From the NCBI RefSeq assembly GCF_028683095.1, contig NZ_JAJUBC010000029.1, positions 1 to 64,000 on the forward strand: a DNA stretch of 64,000 nucleotides. Direction: 5' to 3'. The notes beneath the pieces were generated by a model. The model saw only the letters and a list, made by a program, of their open reading frames with translations. It did not search any database and was not told the origin of the DNA. Position numbers and translations under genes: made by a program. Origin of the DNA: Enterovibrio gelatinilyticus. Its GTDB lineage: Bacteria > Pseudomonadota > Gammaproteobacteria > Enterobacterales > Vibrionaceae. Of this stretch, positions 25,733 through 33,092 are shown piece by piece; position 1 is the first letter of the stretch; each line of letters starts with the position of its first letter.

Positions 25733-26482
25733 ATGTGCACAGTTAGCTGGTTATTGCATGAATCGGGTTACGACGTCTTCTTCAATAGAGATGAGCAGAA
25801 GGGGCGGGCGATCGCGCATCCACCCCAGTTGTTGTCACAGGGTAATACATCGTTCTTGATGCCTGTTGACCCCGATGGAGGCGGTACATGGATGGCGACC
25901 AATCACAATGGTTTGTCACTCTGTCTGTTGAATTATTACCAAGGCGACATTCCTGAATTACCGTTAATTAGCCGCGGCTTATTGGTCAAAATGCTCGCGC
26001 CGTCATTGATGGTTTCTGATGTGGTTTCCACTTTGAATAATCTTCATCTGGGATCCTATGCGCCTTTCACGCTTTTGGTATTTGCGCCTGACCTTTCTTC
26101 GACTCATGGTCATGTCATTGCTTTTCAGTGGGACGGTCACGTGCTTACGCAAAGACCAAGTATTGAACCTATGATTTCTTCGTCTGTTGCGTTTACTGAA
26201 GTGATGCAAGCTCGTCGACAGGCACATAACATCATTATGACCGAGCCACGTACCATCGAAAAAGCGTGGGAGTTTCATCGGAGTCATGTCCCCGAGGCTG
26301 GTTATAAATCGGTTTGTATGCATCGGGACGATGCGAACACAGTGAGTTTTACTCACCTGAAAGTGACGCCTGAGCACGTCGAAATGATTTATGTCGATGG
26401 GCCCCCTTGTCAAAAGGGGGAGGCTGTAAGGACATTGCTTGGGCGGCAATCGTTATCGTTGCGACTGGCTGCGAGTGATTAA
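25733..26482 (+). CDS. NRDE family protein
   Basis: 249 residues. The start MCTVSWLLHESGYDVFFNRDEQ shows Cys2, the probable N-terminal nucleophile after Met removal, and the family NRDE motif. DPDGGGTWMATNHNGLSLCLLN is also typical. The fold belongs to N-terminal nucleophile hydrolases related to the TANGO2 group, whose role is unsettled. It begins immediately after the DinB stop and ends the four-gene operon. Confidence 0.88.
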   Translation: MCTVSWLLHESGYDVFFNRDEQKGRAIAHPPQLLSQGNTSFLMPVDPDGGGTWMATNHNGLSLCLLNYYQGDIPELPLISRGLLVKMLAPSLMVSDVVSTLNNLHLGSYAPFTLLVFAPDLSSTHGHVIAFQWDGHVLTQRPSIEPMISSSVAFTEVMQARRQAHNIIMTEPRTIEKAWEFHRSHVPEAGYKSVCMHRDDANTVSFTHLKVTPEHVEMIYVDGPPCQKGEAVRTLLGRQSLSLRLAASD

Positions 26483-26603
26483 CACAATGACAGATGAGAT
26501 ATCGGTGAAAACTTGATGAGAGTTTTGATGAAAATTCTGAAAGGAAACAGGTGTAGCTCGGTCATATATACCAAGCCATCAATACATAACATGGAGAGAT
26601 GAT

Positions 26604-27032
26604 ATGTCTCGGATATTATTACTGATTTCACTGTTTTTTTCGGCAGCCACCTTCGCTGCTGATGAAGTATACACAGGCTTTTTTAGCAGTAAGGCGTTAA
26701 GTGGCTACGACACCGTTTCTTACTTTGAAGGTGGCCCTGTAAAAGGTTCATCTAAATTCAAAACAGATTACAAAGGCGCTGAGTGGCTGTTTTCAAGTCA
26801 AGCTAACCTCGACAAGTTTTTAGCAGATCCAGAACAGTATGCACCGCAATACGGCGGTTACTGTGCGTGGGCCATTGCCGAGAAAGATGATCTAGCACCG
26901 GGCGACCCAGCTTACTGGGATATTGTTGATGGTAAGTTGTACCTCAACTACGACAAATCGATAAAGAACAAATGGGAAAAAGATATTCCCGGCTTCATTG
27001 TTCAGGGTGATTTGAACTGGGCAAAACGTTAA
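26604..27032 (+). CDS. Exported YHS-domain protein A
   Basis: 142 residues. The signal peptide MSRILLLISLFFSAATFAA is followed by a YHS-type domain: LSGYDTVSYFEGGP, AEWLFSSQANLDKFLADPEQYAPQYGGYCAWA. The conserved Cys in GGYCAWA and nearby acids could bind metal. YHS domains often accompany heavy-metal proteins, but a function for these free-standing exported forms is not settled. A near copy follows 15 bases downstream, clearly a tandem duplication in one operon. Confidence 0.85.
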   Translation: MSRILLLISLFFSAATFAADEVYTGFFSSKALSGYDTVSYFEGGPVKGSSKFKTDYKGAEWLFSSQANLDKFLADPEQYAPQYGGYCAWAIAEKDDLAPGDPAYWDIVDGKLYLNYDKSIKNKWEKDIPGFIVQGDLNWAKR

Positions 27033-27047
27033 TTAGGGAAGATATCT

Positions 27048-27479
27048 ATGAAATCATTTTTATTGTCTATGTTTGCTCTGATTTTTTCGACGAACGTGTT
27101 TGCAGCAAAAGAAATTTATACAGGCTTTTTTGGCAATGACGCGGTGAGTGGTTACGACACCGTCTCATTTTTTGATGGTACGCCAACAGAAGGAAGTTCG
27201 ACGTTTAAGACTGAACACGATGGCGTGACTTGGAAATTTGCTAACCAAGCTAACCTTGACAAGTTTTTGGCAAATCCCGCGCAGTATGCCCCGCAATACG
27301 GTGGTCATTGTTCGTGGGCCATTGCCGCGAATGACGCACTAGCTCCGGGAGATCCAATGCTTTGGAAAGTGGTAGATAACAAACTTTACCTCAATTACAA
27401 CGAAGAGACGTTTGAGACCTGGAATCAAGATATCGAAGGTTTCATTGAGACTGGCGATAAAAATTGGGCAAAACGTTAA
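27048..27479 (+). CDS. Exported YHS-domain protein B
   Basis: 143 residues, about two-thirds identical by eye to its neighbour at 26604-27032. The signal peptide MKSFLLSMFALIFSTNVFAA precedes VSGYDTVSFFDGTP, ANLDKFLANPAQYAPQYGGHCSWA and a matching ending GDKNWAKR. The Cys is kept, but GGYC is GGHC here, which could change metal affinity. Periplasmic location expected. Confidence 0.85.
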   Translation: MKSFLLSMFALIFSTNVFAAKEIYTGFFGNDAVSGYDTVSFFDGTPTEGSSTFKTEHDGVTWKFANQANLDKFLANPAQYAPQYGGHCSWAIAANDALAPGDPMLWKVVDNKLYLNYNEETFETWNQDIEGFIETGDKNWAKR

Positions 27480-27613
27480 TTCCCATCAACGCGTAAGCAC
27501 GTTTCTGAGTCGTTGAATGAGTAGCTGTTAGGGACTTATCACTATCACTTTGCCAATAGGCGAATAGCAAAGAAATGCAGTGCCACCATATTGCGTTTCA
27601 TTAGGGAGAGAGA

Positions 27614-29365
27614 ATGAATACAAGTCCTTTTCTGTTACCAAGAAAAACGCCTTTTGGCATGGTCGAAAAAACGCTGGAATCAATGACTGGCCTTCGTACC
27701 CTAGACAAGTATTACCGCCTCCGCCCTGAAGGTATTGATACTGACAATTTTCTTACCTATACCCTCGATGTGTTGGGCATTGACTATCACGTTTCTTCGC
27801 AGGACATCGGTCATATTCCGATATCAGGAAGTACCGTGGTTGTCGCGAATCATCCGTTGGGGGGCGTAGAAGGGGTCATTTTAGCCAAAGTGCTGCGTGA
27901 AGTGCGGCCTGATGTCAAAGTGCTAGCAAACTATTACCTTAAACGCATTCCTGAACTGAGTGACTTGTTCATTGGTGTTGATGTATTTGAAGGTGAAAGT
28001 GCTAGGCGCGCTAACATGCGCGCGTTGCGTGAAGCACATCAACACGTCAGTGATGGTGGCCTGTTGTTGGTTTTTCCTGCGGGTGAAGTCTCGACGTTTG
28101 ACGAAAATGGTGTGTTGAGTGACAAAGCGTGGAGTCGCTCTGTGGCCGCTATTGTCAGAAAGCACAAAGCGACAGCCCTGCCGATATTCATTGGTGGGCG
28201 GAACAGTCGAAAATTCTATCGTGCGGGTGTCATTCATCCACTGCTTCGTACCGTGCTGTTAGGAAGAGAGTTGCTTAATAAACGTGGGCAACCCATTTCC
28301 TTAACGATTGGCGAGCCCATTAAGTGGAAAGAGTGTCGCGGCTTTGAAAGCGACGATAGCCTCGTTAACTACTTACGACTGAATACCTACCTGTTACATC
28401 AGGACAAAGCCCTCGAAGCCCCTTCTGATATTCATGATGCAGAGCCGATTATTGATGCGCTAGGTGTTGATGTCATTGAAGAGGAAATCAGACATTTGCC
28501 AGATGATGCCAAATTACTGTCCTCCGGCGAATTTGATGTGTACTGCACAACCAGCGAACACATTCCTCGTATACTCAAAGAAATCGGTCGAATGCGTGAA
28601 GCCAACTTTCGTGCTGTAGGCGAGGGAACAGGGCTTGCGTGCGACTTGGATGAATACGACACCTATTATTTGCACCTCTTTATTTGGGATAGAGAAGCGC
28701 AGAGTATGGTTGGCGCATATCGTCTAGGGGAAGTGCAAAATATAGTTAAAAAACAGGGGATTGAAGGGTTGTACTCACGGAGCCTATTCCAATATGATCA
28801 GCGCTTTGTGGACAGCATGAATGTGTCTTTGGAGATGGGACGTTCGGTGATCGATGCAAAGTATCAGCGCAGCCTATCGGCACTTCTTTTGCTTTGGAAG
28901 GGCATTGCAGAATACGTAAGTCGTCATCCGCATATCACCACACTCTTTGGCCCTGTCAGCATTAGCAATGATTATCCTATAAAAGCGAGGCGCTTATTGG
29001 CAGAAAGCCTCAGCGTTCATCACTACGATGATGATAAAGCCCAATTGGTAAAACCCACCACACCATTAGAAACGTCTGATCCTGTGCCTTGGCATACCAC
29101 TATGCTGACAGCGCTAGGTGACATGCAAGTGCTCTCTCGTGTACTCAGTCGAATGAGTAGCGGTTTAGGGGTGCCCGTATTGTTACGACAATACTTGGGA
29201 TTGAATGGGAAACTGGTATGTTTTAACGTCGACCCCGCGTTTAACAATGCGCTAGATGGTTTGATTGTGGTGGACTTGCGAAATGTTCAAGCCAAGACGC
29301 TAGGGCGCTATATGGGCAAAGAGAAGGCGGAGACGTACCTTGCGATTCATAATGCTTCGAAGTAA
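27614..29365 (+). CDS. olsF: Bifunctional ornithine-lipid synthase (OlsF type)
   Basis: 583 residues. The N-terminal half (about 1-270) is a PlsC-like O-acyltransferase with VVVANHPLGGVEG (the His-containing motif, here ending in Glu where Asp is common) and VFPAGEVS. The C-terminal half (about 300-560) is a GNAT-type N-acyltransferase of the OlsB/hemolysin group (REANFRAVGEGTG, YDTYYLHLFIWD, VGAYRLG, LELGRS-like SLEMGRSVI). OlsF proteins make ornithine lipids, phosphorus-free membrane lipids: the GNAT half acylates ornithine and the PlsC half adds the second chain. A homologue is known in Vibrio cholerae, where phosphate starvation induces it. I did not find a clear Pho box here. Confidence 0.85.
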   Translation: MNTSPFLLPRKTPFGMVEKTLESMTGLRTLDKYYRLRPEGIDTDNFLTYTLDVLGIDYHVSSQDIGHIPISGSTVVVANHPLGGVEGVILAKVLREVRPDVKVLANYYLKRIPELSDLFIGVDVFEGESARRANMRALREAHQHVSDGGLLLVFPAGEVSTFDENGVLSDKAWSRSVAAIVRKHKATALPIFIGGRNSRKFYRAGVIHPLLRTVLLGRELLNKRGQPISLTIGEPIKWKECRGFESDDSLVNYLRLNTYLLHQDKALEAPSDIHDAEPIIDALGVDVIEEEIRHLPDDAKLLSSGEFDVYCTTSEHIPRILKEIGRMREANFRAVGEGTGLACDLDEYDTYYLHLFIWDREAQSMVGAYRLGEVQNIVKKQGIEGLYSRSLFQYDQRFVDSMNVSLEMGRSVIDAKYQRSLSALLLLWKGIAEYVSRHPHITTLFGPVSISNDYPIKARRLLAESLSVHHYDDDKAQLVKPTTPLETSDPVPWHTTMLTALGDMQVLSRVLSRMSSGLGVPVLLRQYLGLNGKLVCFNVDPAFNNALDGLIVVDLRNVQAKTLGRYMGKEKAETYLAIHNASK

Positions 29366-29463
29366 TGCGCGCACTAAAGCGGATGAGTGAGTTGCCTGGA
29401 CTGCGGGGAGCGAGAACGTGAAATCTAGCGTCAATCTCTAAGGGTATATGTGATAACACAAAT

Positions 29464-29490
29464 AAAAACAGCGCCGAGAGCGCTGTTTTT
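29464..29490. terminator. Bidirectional terminator
   Basis: AAAAACAGCGC (29464-29474), loop CGAGA, GCGCTGTTTTT (29480-29490). Symmetric A and T flanks let it serve olsF and the convergent outer-membrane protein gene. Confidence 0.88.
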
Positions 29491-29576
29491 GATTCTGTCA
29501 TTCACACGCGTTGCGCGAGAGTGGGTATCGTTATTCTCTGACCTGACACTTCGCGTTACGAGTGACGTTGAAGCAC

Positions 29577-30092
29577 TTAGAAATTTAGACGTGCACCAAT
29601 AGAGACAGTGCCAGTTTCGGCGTTGCCGCGATCTTGATATCCCACTTCTATGGCCATACCTGGACCAATCGCAGGCGCTAAGCTCAACCCAACAGCGCCG
29701 AGTAAACCATAGCCATCTTCCACTTCAGTGCCATAAGTGTTTTCGTAATAGTTAGCGCCACCGCGAACGTAAACATCACCGAGCACAATAGGCACACGCA
29801 CTTGTAAAGCGAGCGGCACAGAGACTGACGTGAAACTTTGGTCGATGCCACTTTCATCAGGAATATCAGCGGTGGTTTCACCGTAGCCTGAATAAATACT
29901 GGTCATACTGGTGAGTTTAAGGTTGCCCGTGACAGACCAGAAAAAGCCCGTCGCGCTGCGGCCTTTGTACTTCACATTGGCAACACCCGCATCTGCACCA
30001 ACGGAAAGTGGTAACACCAATGCTGAAGCAGAAGATGCAAACAGCGCACCGATAAGCGCAGACGCTAACGTGTAAGTCCTTATTTTGGCCAT
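29577..30092 (-). CDS. Outer-membrane beta-barrel protein
   Basis: 171 residues with a signal peptide ending near SSASA. The mature part alternates polar and nonpolar residues in about eight strands (VANVKYKGRSATG, GNLKLTSMTSIYSGYGET, VYVRGGANYYEN) and ends in Phe (SIGARLNF), the hallmark of BAM-inserted outer-membrane barrels. It resembles small YfaZ/OmpA-like barrels; substrate or role unknown. Single gene read toward the terminator at 29464. Confidence 0.8.
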   Translation of the reverse strand: MAKIRTYTLASALIGALFASSASALVLPLSVGADAGVANVKYKGRSATGFFWSVTGNLKLTSMTSIYSGYGETTADIPDESGIDQSFTSVSVPLALQVRVPIVLGDVYVRGGANYYENTYGTEVEDGYGLLGAVGLSLAPAIGPGMAIEVGYQDRGNAETGTVSIGARLNF

Positions 30093-30254
30093 AAATTCAC
30101 CTCGTGTGAAAGACAGTTATAGTGTCGCAATTTCGCGACAAAAGAATATGCATTTAGTGTAGAAGTGAATCAGTGAGGTTGTGGCGCACGCGAAAGAAAT
30201 TTCATAATTAGATCATGTATTTGTGACTTGTGCCTAAGAGATGTTAGTGCCACA

Positions 30255-30278
30255 AAAAACGGCACCCTAAGGTGCCGT
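30255..30278 (-). terminator. Terminator after DUF445 gene
   Basis: ACGGCACC (30259-30266), CTAA, GGTGCCGT (30271-30278). Read on the minus strand the stem is followed by TTTTTTG, so it ends the gene at 30364-31071. Confidence 0.85.
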
Positions 30279-30363
30279 GATATGTTGAACGTTTTGCTGA
30301 CTAGGTTTTAGGTGACTATTTTTTTAGTGGCTATGTTATCAGTGACTTTGTTAATTGCGTCAA

Positions 30364-31071
30364 CTAGCCTGCAATTAGCGCGGAGACTACGCCGATCAGA
30401 CCACCAAATACCCCACCCCATACCACTAGCCAACCGAGATGTTTGCGGATCATCTTTTGAACGATATCTTTGACCATGTTTGGTGTTAGCTCGTCGAGGC
30501 GTTGTTCAATCACGGTTTCAATGTTTGCTGTGATATCGCCTAGCATTTCAGGTTGTTCGATTTGGCTTTTCAGGGCTGCACGGAAGTTGTCCTGCTGAGT
30601 AATCTCGATGACAGATTCGCGCATCTTTTCCACGAAAGGCTCACGAAGCGGTGTTAGGGCTTCTGCGCCACCAAACATCATCAGCATACCGCCAAATTGA
30701 CTGTTGTTGATCACATCCACTAAGCCATCAAACGTTGGGTTAAAATCAATCTTTTCGATCACGGGATCGAGGTTGAGGTTTGCCCCGTCTGACATCTCTT
30801 TGTTCAAGAAGCGGTCAATATTCTCCTTGGTAAAGAACTGATCCATCATGAGTGAGCGAATGCCTAGTTTGAAAGCTTCAAAACGCGCCTGAATGACACC
30901 TGAGCCATAAAGCCCCGGCACTTTCTCAAACAGCATATGTACCGCAAGTAAGTTGGTCAGTGAGCCGGACAGCGCGAATAGACCGCCATAAAGTGCGATA
31001 GGTTGGTCAAGGAAGTAGCCTGCAGCGAAAACAGCGACTGCAATGGCATTGGTCAGAAAACTTTTATTCAT
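30364..31071 (-). CDS. DUF445 family membrane protein
   Basis: 235 residues. An N-terminal hydrophobic region (AIAVAVFAAGYFLDQPIALYGGLFA) contains SLTNLLAVHMLFEKVPGLYGSG, the family signature, and a second helix closes the C-terminus (LGWLVVWGGVFGGLIGVVSAL). The middle is helical and cytoplasmic or periplasmic. The family has no established activity. Start ATG with GGGAGAATAA-like leader on the minus strand. Monocistronic. Confidence 0.85.
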   Translation of the reverse strand: MNKSFLTNAIAVAVFAAGYFLDQPIALYGGLFALSGSLTNLLAVHMLFEKVPGLYGSGVIQARFEAFKLGIRSLMMDQFFTKENIDRFLNKEMSDGANLNLDPVIEKIDFNPTFDGLVDVINNSQFGGMLMMFGGAEALTPLREPFVEKMRESVIEITQQDNFRAALKSQIEQPEMLGDITANIETVIEQRLDELTPNMVKDIVQKMIRKHLGWLVVWGGVFGGLIGVVSALIAG

Positions 31072-31238
31072 GGTTTGCCTTGGGAGAATAATTTGATTGG
31101 CGCGATTTTATAGGATGGTATGGCGAGTCACAATATCGTGATTTTATAGATTTAACCCTCATACCCCATGTCGCACGCTTCCCAAACGGTAATACTGCCA
31201 CCTACACTTTTTTAGGACTCGATAGACATGAGGTAAAA

Positions 31239-31928
31239 ATGATACGTCGCCTATGGTTGTGTACGGCATTGGTTATGGTCTTAAGTGCTTGTAGCAGTAC
31301 CAGTCGTCCTTTTGAATTTAAAAATCTCGCCAAATCGGACATGGATTTGATCACGGATATTCATATCATGGAAATCCGCGATTTAGTGCAAGAACTTACG
31401 ATCAAGCTCTACAAACGAAATCCAAGAGAACTCGCCAAAGTCAGCGACATGACGGTCAATGATCGGCTCGAATCTTTCATGACGGTCAAGCGACCGCAAA
31501 ATGGCTACGTGGAACTGGGTGGCGTGGATGGGATTAACGCCTTGCATCTTGCTTTCTCAGAGACGTTTAACGGCGACCGCGTGTTTGCCATGATGGTGGG
31601 GATCACCGGCATGATAAGCAGCAGCTATAACAACCAACTTGAATTCTATTTGCTTGACGATATAGACCAGCAAAAACTCTATAACAGCGCTCGCAACCTC
31701 GAAACCGTTGCATGGTTACTTAACACCCGCAAAAATATCAATGGCGAGCTCATGCTGTTAAGCAATGGCATCGCCGTTGATGGTACACCGAATTACAGCT
31801 ATGAACGCGTCCTCGGTCAGATGATCGTGATACAAGACATGATGGCGACAATGGTCGCCGATAGTACCAATCGCACCATCAATCAGGTTGTGCATGGCAT
31901 GGCCTCAATGACGTTCTTTCCAATCTGA
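31239..31928 (+). CDS. Lipoprotein of unknown function
   Basis: 229 residues. Signal MIRRLWLCTALVMVLSAC with lipobox LSAC, then a Ser/Thr linker. The body is helical with a conserved-looking GGVDGINALHLAFSETF and MVGITGMISSSYNNQLEFYLLDDID. It resembles uncharacterised lipoproteins of marine gammaproteobacteria. No enzymatic motif seen. Ten bases separate its end from the convergent DUF1353 gene. Confidence 0.7.
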   Translation: MIRRLWLCTALVMVLSACSSTSRPFEFKNLAKSDMDLITDIHIMEIRDLVQELTIKLYKRNPRELAKVSDMTVNDRLESFMTVKRPQNGYVELGGVDGINALHLAFSETFNGDRVFAMMVGITGMISSSYNNQLEFYLLDDIDQQKLYNSARNLETVAWLLNTRKNINGELMLLSNGIAVDGTPNYSYERVLGQMIVIQDMMATMVADSTNRTINQVVHGMASMTFFPI

Positions 31929-31937
31929 TAGTTGGCG

Positions 31938-32390
31938 TTACTTAGCGTCGATGATTTCTTTAGGAAAGCAGTACTTACTGACATTTTTTTTGTTTTTAAC
32001 CAGTTCGTAGAGTGTTCTTAAATAGGCTTTATCATCCTCGTCATTGTCCCAAAAAAATCGCCCTCCAGCCCTCACTGCACTCCAGATCATGTTAGCCCGA
32101 AGGTTATCGACGCCATTTTGGCAAAGCAGCGTATAGAGAATGCTATCTGCTTCTTTGCGAGAAACTTGATGGTTGTAAAACAACCAGTCGTGAACCAATG
32201 CAGGCATCATAATGTCCGGATGAAAGGGAGTGAAAGTGATTTGCCAAGCCGCAGATGGAATAGTGGCGCCGTCATAGCGAAAGTACTGCGGGACAAGGAT
32301 ATTGACCCCATTAACAGTGATCCCGAAATCCTTCGTAAGTTCATATTTGTTGGTGAGTGCGCTAGGTTTGAGTCTAGGTTGATTGATCAT
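31938..32390 (-). CDS. DUF1353 family protein
   Basis: 150 residues from ATG 32390, six bases after AAGGGG; the longer frame to 32456 lacks such a site. YFRYDGATIPSAAWQITFTPFHPD and MPALVHDWLFYNHQVSRKEAD are the DUF1353 signature with a conserved His-Asp-Trp. The family is frequent in prophages, where it is often annotated as a tail or structural protein, and also in chromosomes. No other phage genes are nearby, so phage origin is only a possibility. Confidence 0.8.
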   Translation of the reverse strand: MINQPRLKPSALTNKYELTKDFGITVNGVNILVPQYFRYDGATIPSAAWQITFTPFHPDIMMPALVHDWLFYNHQVSRKEADSILYTLLCQNGVDNLRANMIWSAVRAGGRFFWDNDEDDKAYLRTLYELVKNKKNVSKYCFPKEIIDAK

Positions 32391-32514
32391 GATGAACCCC
32401 TTGCGGCCTGTATAGGATTCTAGAGTATGCAATTGAGAGTACTGTCTTCGTATCAAGGGTGGGAGTTCTTGCGAAATAGACGCTAGCAGAAAGAAACTCT
32501 GCGGTTGGTGATGA

Positions 32515-32940
32515 CCGACGTTCGTACAATGGATTTCACAAAGTTTAGTACAACGGTTTTCACAAAGACTAGTACAACGGTTTTCACATCGATTAGCACG
32601 ACGGTTAGTGCAACGGAGATGGAATGAAATTTATTCCTCATTAGAAACCATCATCTATGTCTGGTCAGCGAATAAAACGCGCAACAGTTTTTGGGGTAAT
32701 CCCTTTTCTCCGCGTTCGTTCAAAATGTTAGCGGCAAACGGCGGTGTTGAAAAAGGAGAGTGGCAGTACGTTAGCCGTAATGTGCGTGAAGACTTTCAGC
32801 GTCTTTATGGCGAGAATTATCGAACCTTGAGCGCAGTGTCGATTATGTCTGACAGTGACAATTCCAAGAGTCGAAGCGCAGCATATATGTCGACCATTCG
32901 CTTCTCATCATCACCGATCACGCCTTTCAACTTTCCTTAG
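32515..32940 (+). pseudogene. Broken DUF3047 protein, C-terminal remnant
   Basis: From about codon 32638 the frame matches the end of DUF3047 proteins: IIYVWSANK, FKMLAANGGVEKGEWQYVSR, NVREDFQRLYGENYRTLSAV and IMSDSDNSKSRSAAYMSTIRF. The normal protein has a signal peptide and about 110 more residues before this point; here they are replaced by the 24-bp tandem repeat, and two stops lie just upstream (32509-32514). The only possible start is a GTG at 32608 without a good ribosome site. It is most likely a decayed gene. Confidence 0.7.
32521..32616 (+). repeat. 24-bp imperfect tandem repeat, about four units
   Basis: Units start at 32521, 32545, 32569 and 32593. The two central units share AGTACAACGGTTTTCACA, and the outer ones are diverged. 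The period is a multiple of three and the frame stays open, encoding LVQRFSQR-like repeats that run directly into the DUF3047 fragment. Confidence 0.8.
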
Positions 32941-33092
32941 CTTCGAACGTAACCTTGCAAACCCATCCCAAATAGGTGGTTCTGATCATGAACTTTCAAT
33001 GTTCAGCTAACCTTACAGTGAAGAAATATACATATGATATGGGTTGTATAAGATTTGTTAAGCCGATGTAGGGGGTGACTTAACGGCAGGGC

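Noticed and set aside
31938-32390. Prophage remnant
   Set aside because: DUF1353 alone is not enough; no integrase, capsid or tail genes lie nearby.
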